A DNA stretch of 64,000 bases from Pterobdella sp. o SKG-2022 (Eukaryota > Annelida > Clitellata > Hirudinida > Piscicolidae), in the NCBI GenBank assembly GCA_964035795.1, contig OZ038322.1:720950-784949 (forward strand). The letters are read 5' to 3'. The position numbers and the translations under genes are program-made. Below, one piece after another: positions 42,787 through 54,778 of this stretch. The notes beneath the pieces are model-generated. The model saw only the letters and a program-made list of their open reading frames with translations. It did no database searches and had not been told where the DNA came from. How positions within the stretch are numbered: position 1 is the first letter of the stretch; each line of letters starts with the position of its first letter.

Positions 42787-44797
42787 TTTGTGACTAAATA
42801 ACTGCCTGCAAATTGCCTTTTAAATGCACTTTGTACATGTTACTATCTCTTACATATAGCTCACCACTTGATAAATAAGATATTTTTGAGCTGTCTTCAA
42901 TATGTATACATTATTCGAGATAAGCCAAAAGTAGTGACAATATTAGGTCATATGAACACTCGAAAGGTTATAGAGATCCATATATAACTTGGTCTGAATA
43001 AAACAATAATGACTTAGAATTCAAAAAGTAAGTTTAGATTTTACATGACATATCACTTAGTTGGTTTTAAGCACAGAGAAACATATGACAATAATGATAG
43101 ATCATCCTTCAATGTTGAACCCCAAAAATAACGATTCAAAAACTTTTATTCTTATCAACGGCTCTACTTACGGGTAAACTGGTAACACAAAGGTGCTCAA
43201 TGGTTTAATAAGGAGCTTTCAGATTTATCAGATATGTACAATTATTAGTGGGAATATTTATAAAGCGTTTTTTTTATAGATCAAAGTGCTTGTTACAAAT
43301 TTAATGTAGCGTAAACACACTGTGGAACAGGTCCTAATTGTCGGCCCACGTGGGATTGAACCCGATAACTTTAGATAACTAGTCTAATGCTTCACCTCTG
43401 AGCTATATGGGTCGACAAATCATTATCAGGTGGTCTAATGATGAGGATGATGGTTTCCTAATGAAGCAAAAAGGTTGTAGTTATCTTTTGAGCATCTTTG
43501 TGCTGTGTATCACAACTTATATTTTAGAAAATAGTTGTAATTTTTGCTCGGTACAATCTTATCAGAATTCATTAACGAGTTAGTGTTCAGAATTTTCATA
43601 TGAATTGTGTTGTGAAAACCGTAATTAACGAAGAATTCAAAATAGAAAAATAAAATTTAATGAACAGGATCAAAAACCAAATAACTTTGAATAAAGTTTC
43701 AAGGTTGAAAATGAGTTGAGTTTGGGGTTGAGTTTAGCAAGCAGCTAACATACCTCCAAACATACGTTTAAATATGAATTTAAGCTTCAATAATGGATTC
43801 TATTGAATAAATCAGGTTATTTTGCCATATTTTAATTCATATTAGTTCAAGCTTCTTAACTTAACTCACACGTTTGTTTGTACAGAAATGTGCTCAGTCG
43901 ATAGGATAAGGATCTAACAGGCACTTCACGCTTACGCAAAAAGCATTGAAGAGCGAGCCTATATTTTATAAACCAATCATAGAGCTCCAAAAAAATTGTG
44001 AAAGTACTGAAATAATCATTTTTAGAAGTTTTATGAAAAAAACCTAACATTTATCAACTAACAAAGCTTTTTGTAGAATCCTTGATTATTTAAACATTAT
44101 GATACATAAATATTTTCACAAAAAAATCTAACATTTTTTAAAGCCTATGATTGGTCCATATAAAACAGCTTTTTGCAGCTTGGAACTTCTTTAAATGATC
44201 TAGACTAATGTTGAAAATTTCAAAAAATTGCACGCTATATTTTAATAAATTTTTAAACATTATAAAATTATTTTTTTCTATTTTTATCTCATTTTAAATT
44301 TTCAAATAAAAATGATTTAGATTTATTTGAATGTATTAGACTGAATTCAGTGGCTTTAATTTTGAGAAACATAACAATTCTAAGAAAAGCTGGCACTTTT
44401 TCAATGAAAAATTTGTTCTATAGTGGAAAAGAAAGATGAAAATTGAAAAAAGCAGATATATTAAAATTTTCATTTTAAATTTGAAGTTGTGAAAAAAAAA
44501 GTCAATTAAGCAAGAAAAATGAGAGTATAAAAAGTGAAAGAAGACTAAGAACAACCGATTACAATAAAATGCATTAAATTTGATTTATGATAAAATTTTA
44601 ATGTTTAAATTTAAAAAAATAATTAAATTAACAAAAAAAAATTTTATAAAAATTGTTATAAAAATAAAGTCAAGCGGTTGTTATTCACACTATATATTCC
44701 TAAATTAACCTTTAGTGTGTGGAATATCACTGCACACTTTAAATGGTTTTCAGGCTGCCGGTTTAAAGACGTTTCATTTTGTTAGTTTTATTTAAGA
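42787..44797. other. Spacer between MIF-like gene A and the aminotransferase-like gene
   Basis: No exon is supported; the two genes diverge from here, so both promoters should lie in this stretch. One SINE is at 43255-43420. A TATATATTCC word at about 44690, some 105 bases before the aminotransferase ATG, is a possible but unproven core promoter element. Confidence 0.45.
43255..43420 (-). mobile_element. tRNA-derived SINE
   Basis: Reverse orientation copy: TGTCGACCCATATAGCTCAG, anticodon arm TTAGACTAGTTATCTAA (perfect stem), B box GGGTTCAATCC, CCACGTGGGCCGAC, CCTGTTCCACAGTGTG, tail with GCTTTATAAATATTCCCAC-type ending. Confidence 0.85.
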
Positions 44798-45455
44798 ATG
44801 AATTACGCAAAGTTTTTGAATTCCATCAGCTTGGCGAGAAAGCCTTCAGCTATAAGAGTTTTAGGTGAGTGGAAAATATGAAAAATCCGTAAGTTAAATT
44901 TTTAGATTTTTAAAATTTGAACTATTTGATGCATCAATGTGATTATTTAACTTTATAGTTAGTTTTTCTATAAATTTCATTTATTTTAAAAATTAATACA
45001 ACACGCTGGTATTTTTTAAATTGCCTAAAAATAACAGTTAAATCCATTATGAAAAAAAGTATTTTTAAGTTACTGTTTTCAGATCTGCATTTCAATAAAG
45101 TATATAAATCAAAAGTATTACATTGAAGAATATTTTTTAATCTTAACCTTCTAAATCTATTGCTAAAATATCTCAAACAAAACTAAAATCAAATTTAATA
45201 AAAAGATCAACTTTAATAATTAAATCTCACGTACAAATTAACAAACGAAAAAACTTCAAACCATCTCCTTGTGATATAAATTACATTAGATCAACCACAA
45301 CACCAAAAAAATGCCCCAAAAGACATCAAAGCACATGACTCTCACAGGAGCCATAGCAGCCCAGGCAGGTCCTTCAATGATTTCATTGGCTGCCGGGGTT
45401 CCTAACTCTTCAACCTTCCCATTCAAGGAGGCCACTTTCAAAATGTGGTTGGTTG

Positions 45456-45501
<46 letters not shown>

Positions 45502-48500
45502 TGGTTGTTTGTCTGGCTGTTCAGTTGGTTAAATTTTGGTTGTTTTTTCTAAGGTTTTTTGTTTATTATTATTTTTTGTGTTTTTTGATTTATTTTAAAT
45601 TCCAATTTATAAATTTCATTATTTTTATACTATAATATCATTTTGTTCAACTCATCTTATTACTTGCCACTGACTTCAAATAAGAAACACCTAAATACAA
45701 GCATCACAATTATATACTATTTTTAGCAACTCTGTTTTCACGTCCTTTCAACTCTTCCTAATACATCATCCATTTGTGATCATTATCATCACTATTGTAT
45801 AAAATTTATCATTATTTCGTCATCATCATCATCACCTCATGCTAACCCTCACAAATTTACTCATACAAGCCACCATACCAACATCACTACAATGCGCTAT
45901 ATAAATGAAGGTTATTATCTCTCTCATTATTGATACTTATCCGTCACTATCTCAACACTTTCGTCTCATGTCACTTGCATTCTCACCACGTGACCCACCT
46001 CTGATGACGTAACAGGAATGGTGACTCACTTCACTTCAATGAGGACAAACTCAAGGTCGCTTTGCAGTACACCACGTCTGCCGGGTAAGGTAGTAGTAGT
46101 AGAAGTAGTAGTAGTAGTAGTAGAAGTAGTAGTAGTAGTAGTAGTAATGTGTTTTAAGTTTAATTTCTTTTTATACCACAGACATATTATATAGATGACG
46201 TAGGCTTTCTCGATCATTTATAAAATCTTTGCAATCACTTTCTGCATTATCACCCCAAGACCTTAACCTCCTTCAACGTTATCAGCACCTTCCTAAAACC
46301 ACTGCCTCGTTTAGACTTTTAATCCGTGACGTCAGAGAGTTCTAAATATTCACTTGAGTGTGGCGGGTGGCTTTGAATACTTGAGCTCGCTTATGTGTGT
46401 TCTTGTGGTTTGAAGCGCTTTATAATAATAATACTGATAATGATAAGAATATTTATATTTTTAATAGTTCAAGGGAGTTATTTACTGTATTAATTATTTT
46501 TATTATTGTTATTTTTTTTTTCTTTTATGTTATTTGTAGAGACACAAAAGCTAAGCAATGAAGGCTTGGTTTTTCATGCAAGCAAAATCTATGCAAAATA
46601 TAATGCATAAACCAATACAATTGACAATAGAAACAAAAAATAACTCTGAATGAAAAAGTAGTTCTCAATAAATTTAGTGGAGTTATTGAAAAATTTGGAA
46701 CAAAGGCATCTGTTCAGAATTTTGAGTAACCATCATCAGAAAAGACTTGAGAAGTTTGGGGGTTTTGAGAGGAATAAGAGGAAGCATGCAGAATCTCCTG
46801 CAAACCGCATATAAAAGGAAATCTTGCTAAGAATATCCGAGTTGAAGAGATGAAAAATAATAAGGAAGGGAAGATGCAGCTAGCGTTGACAGCAGTCGAC
46901 CTAGATTATTGCTACTATCATAGAGTAAGTTATAAAATAGGTCATTTATTTTGGGACAAGTTCTTATAGACTTCTGAAAGAAGCAGAAGTTGAATGAATA
47001 CATGAATAAGAATCCTCAAATGAAACAAGATGATTGAGTTTTAAATAAATTTAAAAAAATATTTTATGCCTAATTATTTCGCTTATTCGATTTTATTATA
47101 TAATTCAGCCATTGTCTTTTAATTTATTATCATTTTTATTGTTATTTTTAGCATTATTATTATTATTATTGCAATAGAAATCAGGTCACATTAATCATGG
47201 TTTAAGGCCCTCTCGATTTGAGTGGGTGATAATATATGAGATCCATCTTTCTGTAATCCAAATATTATCTCTGATCCGGTTTATGATGAACTTCTTATTG
47301 ATATTTGTTGATTTATCATTTTTTTATTCATTATTATTATCATTTTATCAATTTTTATTTTTTTATCATACCTTTTTGCTTGATTTTTAAAATTCCTTTT
47401 CAAAGACTAAGATTTAATTAATTGTGTGAATCATAATAACACGACAGTATTTGAATTTTTTATTTCGACCAAGCTTTTCGATACATTTTATATCATCCTC
47501 AGAATACATCGGAAAGCTTTACTTTGAATAAAGAAGCTTAATAACAATTATTTTTATAGTAATATTTTTAAGAAGAAGAATTATAGTTATTATTCTATTA
47601 TTATCATACTTTTAATAAAGCCTCCCACTCTACACTCTTTCACCATCTCACCAATCCGTTGTTCGCTCGAGGTTTTAATTAAAGCTCGCAGGCATCAAGC
47701 GTTAATATTGATAATAACGATTTGAGATATTTACTTAATCATGCTGAAGAGCTGATATGATGTAGTATAGTTAATCTGGTAGTTAATATATAGTATAATT
47801 AATTATAATTTATTGTGAAAATTTTATATTTCTCCATGCTTTTGAGTTTCAAAATGATGTATTGGGGGGGGGGGGGGGTTAGGTTCAATTTTAAAAACAA
47901 CCATAATTTTTGGTGCGTTTCAAGGTTTCAGACTGATGAATCTGATTTTTTTTTTAGATCGGTTCTTCTCTCCAAAAATATCCTACTTTTATAAATCTTC
48001 ACATTTTTACCTTTAAAATAACTCAGTCGAACCATATTTTTGGTTTGTATCCCATTGGTAATCAACATTGTTGTGCTTATAGATTTATAAAAACCTTCAT
48101 CAATCACCTCTTATTAAGATTCCCGCATCCATCTTACTCACTTATCGCCGATCTGATGTTTATCATAATATTATGAAGAAATTTGATATAACTGTTTTTC
48201 TTCTTCTACCCTGATTATGTATCTCTCTTATTTCTCCATCATAATTAATAATACCCCATCACATTATTACTTCTAATCATAGCCCACTAACACCTCTGAA
48301 CACATGGTAGAGTGCCAGAGTTCTTGCAAGTGTTGCTCGAGGTGCAGGAGTACTGGCATGGCAGTAAACACCACAAACCTCTCAACACTCACAACCTCTG
48401 CGTCACTATGGGCTCCACTGATGGTGCCACCAAGGTTGCCTATGTGTCATCATGACATCATGATTACGATATGATGTCAAAAATAATAATAATGATGATG

Positions 48501-51500
48501 TCACAATGACGTCATAAATTAATTTTAGCTCATGCAAGCATGCAATCAAGTTGACGTTTGAAATGTTATTCAAAACAAACTGACACTGGCAGAGCTTGGA
48601 GATGTTGTTGTCGAAGGATGATGCAGTTTTAGTGGAGCAGCCAACAGACCCTCATGTCCTTAAGGCTGTCAGTATCTCTCTGTCTATCTATCTATCTGTC
48701 TACCTATCTATCTGTTTGTCTGTCTATCTATCTATCTATCTATCTGTTTGTCTATTTATCCATCTATCTACCCATTTTCATATTAATCTGTCACATCTGT
48801 GTATATATATATATATATATTTCTTAATGAATTATTTATTGCATATTTCAAGTATGGGAATTCCCTGTTCACTTTTAGGTGTTTTTGTCGTCAGATATAT
48901 TATTTTGACCACATCCAGGATGCATATGTATATGAGTCATACATATTTTAAATTCAGTCTTACTTATTTATAAATTTTCAACAATTATGTTAATTTTTTT
49001 ATTATTTTGAATTTTTGTTAGTCATATGAATTTTTAACACTATTGATTACCTAACTTTTTCAAACCACCCTCATTCCACTACACCAATGTCCCAATAACA
49101 TCCACACAACACACCAATCCCTCCAATAACATCCACACAACACACCAATGTCCCAATAACATCCACACAACACACCACTGTCCCAATAACATCCACACAA
49201 CACACCAATGTCCCAATAACATCCACACAACACACCAATGTCCCAATAACATCCACACAACACACCAATGTCCCAATAACATCCACACAACACACCAATG
49301 TCCCAATAACATCCACACAACACACCAATGTCCCAATAACATCCACACAACACACCAATGTCCCAATAACATCCACACAACACACCAATGTCCCAATAAC
49401 ATCCACACAACACACCAATGTCCAACCCTCTCTAACTACTCAACCTTACTATTTTCCAATGATGAGCTAAATAAATTTTGTGCGCATGGTGTTTTCTTGT
49501 TTTATTTCACAAAATGTATCGATCATGCAGTTGAAATCGTTCGGGTGTCAGCTGTTTCCGGTGACCAGTGACCACGAGGGCATCCTGCTCTCCGACATCA
49601 ACCACGCCTTCAACTCCTTCAAAGGCAACAACAATGGTCAGTTCGAGTCAACAAATTATTTCATAGTTTTGTATCTTTTCAACTCATGTTTCATTAGATT
49701 TATCTTTGAAAGTGCTTTCAAGATATTTAGGACTTGGATAACTTTTGCGTTTAGTCTAATTCTAAGTTTATTTATCAGATTTTCATATTAGCTTCAAGTC
49801 TAATAATAATAATAACAATGTTAAATTATCTTCCAATAAAAAAATAGCATTGATAATAATTAAATAAAATCTCACTGAAAGTGAAATAAATATATTTCAC
49901 CGTTCTTAAACTGCTGGTTTTTAGGTCAAAAATTTATTTGAGTCAGGCTTTTATAAATAGATATAAGTATGTGTTCTAGAGACCTACTCTGACCTTTGAT
50001 TTTATACCGATTCTATTAATTATTTTTAATATTTTTATCATTAGAATAATATTTATTGTTGTTAATATTGTTATTATTATTTTTTTTTGTTCGATGGTTT
50101 TATTTTGAATATTTTCAAATATGTCATATATATCTTCAATACTAGTTTATAACCACACAAATACAAGTTAGACTGTTCAGAGATATCTCGATGTGTTTAA
50201 ACAGCACATTTTCAAAAGTTCTAGATTTTGAACCTTCTTATGATAGCAAAACGGTTATAATTTTTGATTAGTTTAGCTAAAAATAAAAGGATTCATTGAA
50301 TTTTAAAAGCTCCTTTAAGTTTGAATCATTATTCTCCACAATACCCTCCCAGGCAAGATCAAATGTCTGTACATCAACACCACTCTGCCCTTCACCAGTC
50401 TACATCGCAGGAGGGAAGTGATGAAGGTACCTTCAACCACTTCACTTCACAACCATTTCAGTTCACAATCATCTTATCTCACTCCACTTTTAAACACCTC
50501 ACTCAACTTTTAACCACCTAAGTTCACTTCAAACCATCTTAATTCACTTTTAACCACTTCATACGGAAATAAAATGACAGTGATGCAACCTACAGCTAGC
50601 AAAAGAAAAGGACTTTTTGATTCTGGAGCACGACCCTTTCTACTTCATCACCCCCTTCGAGGTTCTGGTGTCCTTGCCACTGAAATTAGCTTCTATATTG
50701 AGTTTTTAACAAATAATTTATTATATAGCTTTTAAAAAAATTATTATATAGTAGTAGTGATAATAACAGCCACCAACTTATTTAGGCCGACTTTTAAGTT
50801 GAGCCAAAGTAATGAAGCTTCTCCATGATTCCCTGTCCAGCATTGCGTTCTCAATTTCTTTAGTGCTTTCTAGGTCGGTGTCTCTCGCCAGAGTGTCAAC
50901 ATAATTTATTGCTTTTCTTCCTCTTTTTGGGTTTCTTGCCAAAAGTTGCCACAGAACAAGTTTCGAGGCTATCTCTTCTCGGTACCGAACACAATGACCG
51001 GCAAGTCTCAGTCTACGCTCTCTAATCTTACAGCTTAATTTTGGCAGATCACCGTAGAGTTCTTCATTTGTCACGTGTTGTTTCCAAGATATGTTTAGTG
51101 CCATTCTAAGCATTCTGATATAAGCTCCATCTAGTGATTTAGTTAAAGCAGATGTAAGAGTCCACGTTTCAGAGTTATAGAGCAGCACTGACTCGACCGT
51201 CACCAGAAATAACCTGATTTTTATTTATCTGTTCATTGATGACTCCCAGATTTTTTTGAGTTTGTGACAAGCCATCCATGCCTGCGCCTTCCTAGCTTTC
51301 ACATCAAATTGACAGCATTTCATCCAACCATCTAAGCACTTGAAATTGTCAACTTCTTCGATGAAACCACCACTGATAGATTTGATGTCATTGATACTAT
51401 CCTCGTTAAACCTCATCATTTTGGTCTTTTTGGCATTGCAGTATAATTAATTTTTTGCAGCTTCAGATTCAACTCGGTTTAGGAGCAATTTCGTGACATA

Positions 51501-53460
51501 TGAGGGCGATATCGTCAGCATAATCGAGATCAATTATTACTTCCGCTGAATATCGACGACTTCTTTTTGGATTAAGAATGAAGCCAAGTTCTTCTTTACC
51601 ATCAATGACCATCTTCATAATGTAGTCAATAACAATGGTGAAAAGATATGGCACCAGTGTGTCCCCTTGAAAAACACCTCCTAAATTTTCAAAATATTCA
51701 GTTTCACCATCAAGACAGCCACAAAACGAAGCTAGTATTTCTCATGTATCCAAAGCCCTTCTCTAACTTAACCATTGCAACACAGCACAGGATTCCGAGC
51801 TTGTTGAGTTTAGACACGGATGGCAGAGTGCTCCGATTTGACTCCCTCTCGCATCTCTTTGCCCCTGGGTCTGTCTTTTGTCGTTATCGTATTTCAATCA
51901 TCATCATCATTATCATCATCTTCATTCTCATCACCACCATCATCTTCATCATCCTCATCATCACCATCATTCTCATCATCATCATAGCCATTCTATCACC
52001 ACCATTTGTTGGATAAGTTAATAATCTTTAGTTCTCATTAAAAGTTTAGTCCTTCGTTAGCTGAACTTCACTACTTTGTATGCTTATTTCTATATAGAAT
52101 AATGATAATAATAATAATCTTATTATTATTAGTATTGTTATTATTATTTTTATTATTATTGAATAATTGCAATGCACCTCTACTAACCACCCAAGCTTGC
52201 GCATAGGGATAGTAAGTGGTGATGAGGCTTTGGTGAAGAGGGTGGTTCTGCACACCATGGTGTCCAACCTACATTGTCCCTCCATCAATCAGGTAGGGTG
52301 ATGATGATGTTGTTGATGAGAAGGAGGATGGTGATGATGATGATGATAATAATGGCCAGATGATGGTACACGAAGTGCTAAAAGAGATCAAACTTGACGG
52401 CTTCAACAAGTTCTGCCAAATGTTTGCAGTTTGTTCAATTGATTACTCATCATTCATTTCATTCATATTCATGAAGTTTATTTTTAACCTTCATTATAAT
52501 TAGAATTTGTATATAAAAATAACTGTGGTGATGATGATGATGATGATAATGATGATAATGATTATGAGGATGATGATGATGGTGATGATGAATACACAGA
52601 GTAGCTGAACATTACGAAATGAGGAGAAAGCTTGCCTTGAAAGCTGCTGAAAAACATCTTTCTGGTATTTTTATATCAATATTATTCTTATTTTTTTTAT
52701 TAAAGTTATCATTATTATTATTTTCTCGTCATTGTGCTTGGATGAGTTTTACAAAAGACACTTTAAAATACTTGATATATTGATGCAACGTGGTGTTTGA
52801 ATGCAGATTATTTTGACTGGGAGCTGCCGAACACAGGGTATAGCTTGCACTTGAAGTTGCACGAGGGAGTGGAGGTGAAGGTGTTGCATGTGCTAGAGGA
52901 CCTAGAGAAGGATAAGGTCGAAGGATTGGATGGGTGTGATTATTTGGGGTTAAGTTATGTTTGCGTTCATAATAGTTTGTAACTAATTCTAGTCATTCCA
53001 TATATGCTCCTAGTTCTCATAGTCGTTTTACAGACCCACTTGTGTTTCAGATAGTTCATGCCGTTTGTAGGTGTTTTTGGCTTTTATGGTTGTTTATCCT
53101 ACTACTTTTTAAGTGGTGTAGCTTTTAAATAACTAGCGAAATATCTACCTTTTGTGGTAGTTTCACAGATGTTCCTAGCTCTTATAGTAGTTATTACCTC
53201 TAAAGTATCCATAGTTTATAAATGTGACGCACAGGTATATTTCCTGAACGGCAAAGAGTTTTACATGGATGAGAGCAAAGATGAAATGCTTTTTTCGTTT
53301 GGCTTTTGTGAGGAAGAGGACATTGAAAAGGTGACATTTCCATTTTATAAGTTATATTTGTTATGTTTTGAAAATTATAAAATTATTTTAATAAATTTTT
53401 AATGCACAGGGATGTGAGAAGTTAGGAAAATTAGTTAGGGAATTTTTGAATCAAAAATAG
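44798..53460 (+). CDS. AADAT/KAT II-like aminotransferase lacking the catalytic lysine
   Basis: Fifteen exons join in phase to about 413 aa (human AADAT is 425): 44798-44864, 45348-45444, 46016-46084, 48311-48434, 48593-48667, 49531-49636, 50353-50426, 50596-50661, 51786-51868, 52196-52292, 52360-52421, 52600-52664, 52807-52916, 53235-53330 and 53410-53460. It follows the fold-type I kynurenine/aminoadipate aminotransferase throughout: MNYAKFLNSISLARKPSAIR, SMISLAAGVPN, LKVALQYTTSAGVPEFL, NLCVTMGSTDGATK, AKEKDFLILEHDPFYF, PSLLSLDTDGRVLRFDSLSH, LRIGIVSGDEALVKRVVLHT. The lysine that forms the PLP Schiff base (SFSK in AADAT) is histidine (SLSH), the NPTG motif is gone (YINTTLPF), the DEPAYSG block is EQPTDPH, and the substrate-carboxylate arginine of LRASFS is not found (MLFSFGF). 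The frame has no stop and all splice sites are GT-AG. I infer a pseudoenzyme; orthology to AADAT itself is inferred from length and order. Confidence 0.85.
45462..45500. repeat. (GT)n microsatellite
   Basis: About 19 GT dinucleotides in intron 2 of the aminotransferase-like gene. Confidence 0.95.
45640..45930 (+). repeat. Possible LINE 3' tail
   Basis: C/T/A-rich stretch with ATCATC runs ending AATGCGCTATATAAATGAAG + GTTATTAT, a tail word shared with other LINE ends in this window. No protein remnant was identified. Confidence 0.35.
46087..46147. repeat. (GTA)n microsatellite
   Basis: Roughly 19 GTA triplets with a few GAA interruptions, immediately after exon 3 of the aminotransferase-like gene. 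Confidence 0.95.
46205..46445 (+). mobile_element. LINE 3' end fragment
   Basis: The plus strand reads LSALSPQDLNLLQRYQHLP and TASFRLLIRDVREF before a stop, resembling the last residues of LINE ORF2 proteins, followed by a tail ending GAAGCGCTTTATAATAATAA. It sits in intron 3 of the aminotransferase-like gene. Confidence 0.5.
46868..46925 (-). repeat. Family D repeat, reverse copy
   Basis: In reverse orientation: ATAGTAGCAATAATCTAGGT then CGACTGCTGTCAACGCTAGC, matching family D at 10885, 32218 and 62155. Confidence 0.65.
47864..47880. repeat. Poly-G run
   Basis: About 16 consecutive G residues in an otherwise AT-rich intron; such a run can form a G-quadruplex and is prone to sequencing error in its length. 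Confidence 0.9.
48672..48825. repeat. (TCTA)n and (TA)n microsatellites
   Basis: About 100 bases of TCTA/TCTG tetranucleotides beginning five bases after exon 5 of the aminotransferase-like gene, followed by a short (TA)n block near 48803-48820. Confidence 0.9.
49079..49422. repeat. 30-bp minisatellite, about 11 copies
   Basis: Tandem 30-base unit CCAATGTCCCAATAACATCC + ACACAACACA, near-identical between copies, in intron 5 of the aminotransferase-like gene. Because the unit length is a multiple of three and has no stop on the minus strand, all three minus frames stay open for about 110 codons; these are not genes. Confidence 0.95.
50770..51740 (-). pseudogene. Non-LTR reverse transcriptase remnant
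   Basis: Reading down the minus strand: GVFQGDTLVPYLFTIVIDY, then LDYADDIALICHE (YADD box intact), a stop, NAKKTKMMRFN, FKCLDGWMKC, KLKKIWES, a second break, then LLYNSETWTLT, YIRMLRMALNISW and RERRLRLAGHCVRY. It is the same LINE type as the 13.2-14.1 kb remnant but a different copy. Multiple stops and frame changes show it is dead. It lies in intron 8 of the aminotransferase-like gene, antisense, close to exon 9. Confidence 0.85.
51896..51990. repeat. (ATC)n-rich repeat
   Basis: Run of ATCATC with TTC and ACC interruptions, starting about 28 bases after exon 9 of the aminotransferase-like gene. Confidence 0.9.
52300..52592. repeat. (GAT)n microsatellites around exon 11
   Basis: Two blocks of GATGAT repeats, near 52298-52350 and 52525-52592, on either side of the 62-base exon 11 of the aminotransferase-like gene. 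Confidence 0.85.
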
Positions 53461-53944
53461 ACTTATTTATTGCAACAATTTGTACATTGGGCACGTTGTT
53501 TGTTTGCCTGCATACCTCTTTGTTTCTTCATTCCTCTGGCATCCTTACAACATTTGAAAACCCTTGTTTGTTTCACAATCTCATTTAAATATTCATTCTA
53601 AAATTCCAATGCTAATTGTCGTACTAATGGGCTTATTTTAATCATAACCACCTTGCTCGTTAAGTTTCAAATGAATGACAACTCATCTGGAATGAATTGC
53701 TATTTGTTGTTAACTGTTTCTTGACACTCATATGACAGTTATGCGTTTCAATGTGGCAGCAGCTGCCCTTTTGAGCACACCTTAGGCATCGGGTCTTGCG
53801 TATATGACAGTTTTATGATGAGCCTAAACTTTTTGAGAAAAATACCAGCTGGAAAACAGATGCTATTAGATTATTACATTCTGGGAGTGTTATTCATGAA
53901 AATATAACAAACATCGGTGAAAGGAGTCTGCACTGTGATTGACA

Positions 53945-54045
53945 GGCCTCGGGAGGTGCAACAATCATCGGCTGTTCTGACACGATAATGGTGCTGAAGC
54001 TCATGTCTTTCATGCCGCCATGCTTCAAGTCATTTGATGCTTAAA
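53945..54045 (+). other. Unassigned open stretch, possible exon remnant
   Basis: After an acceptor-like TGTGATTGACAG the plus strand reads ASGGATIIGCSDT and MVLKLMSFMPPCF before a stop. The TIIGxxDT piece is reminiscent of the glycine-rich TIIGGGDT block of phosphoglycerate kinase, but no neighbouring exon supports it. It may be a decayed fragment or chance. Confidence 0.2.
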
Positions 54046-54478
54046 ACTTGGTGAAAAGTTTTCAAGTTGGCCTCAAAAATGTGAATCGTCCAAGATTTGA
54101 GGCTGCTCTGTTGCTAAAAGTGCAAAAATAACCGTTCATATTTGTACAGTTTATAGCGCCTTGTGCCAAACCCCCAACCTGAAACTTCAGTCATTTTTGA
54201 GGTAACAATTATGAAGTTTTGAAAAAATCAACTTGAGAGAATATGAACTCAAATTTTCCTTTCAATAATACTCTAGGTCTGATCGATGGAAGAACATTTG
54301 ATAACATCTGGTATTCCAAGGAACTTTTTCAATATAGTATTTATCATAACTTCGGCAAGATAAGAAAAATATCCATGCATAAGACATCGCATGCCAGGGT
54401 GATGCACCTGGGGAGGCTTGAAAACAAAAAATTAAAAACAATTCAAAATGAGTTTATTTCTCAAAAGCCAAACCGTAA

Positions 54479-54778
54479 AATGAATATAATTTCAGAACAC
54501 TAGTAAGTTTATTAAGCTACGAAGCTTTTCGTTAACAACGTAACATTTTCAAGTATGAGAAACCGTCTTTTTTTATTATCTCTGATTTACATTATAGTCC
54601 ACGTCACTTTATTATTTTAGTAATATTTTGTGCAATAATTATGGGGTTTAGAAGTAACTTTTATCTGTTGCCATAGTAATATCAAAAAAACGGTTTCTCA
54701 TACTTGAAAATGTTACGTTGTTAACGAAAAGCTTCGTAGCTCAATACTAGTGTTCTGAAATTACATTCATTTCAAAAT
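54479..54778. mobile_element. Foldback (MITE-like) element with ~75-bp inverted ends
   Basis: Left end ATTTCAGAACACTAGT, then GCTACGAAGCTTTTCGTTAA + CAACGTAACATTTTCAAGTA + TGAGAAACCGT; the right end is its reverse complement (ACGGTTTCTCATACTTGAAA through ACTAGTGTTCTGAAAT) apart from a few small differences. The roughly 150-base middle is AT-rich and noncoding. The words CGAAGCTTTTCGTTAAC and TAACATTTTCAAGT recur at 19.6, 56.9 and 63.87 kb. Confidence 0.85.

Noticed and set aside
49060..49425. Three overlapping minus-strand open frames of 109-121 codons rich in Cys, Val and Trp
   Set aside because: They are produced by a 30-base tandem repeat whose length is a multiple of three and which lacks stops; they lie inside an intron on the other strand.
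54243..54503. 86-codon open frame beginning MNSNFPFNNTLG
   Set aside because: No recognisable domain, no neighbouring exons, and its end lies inside the inverted end of the foldback element.
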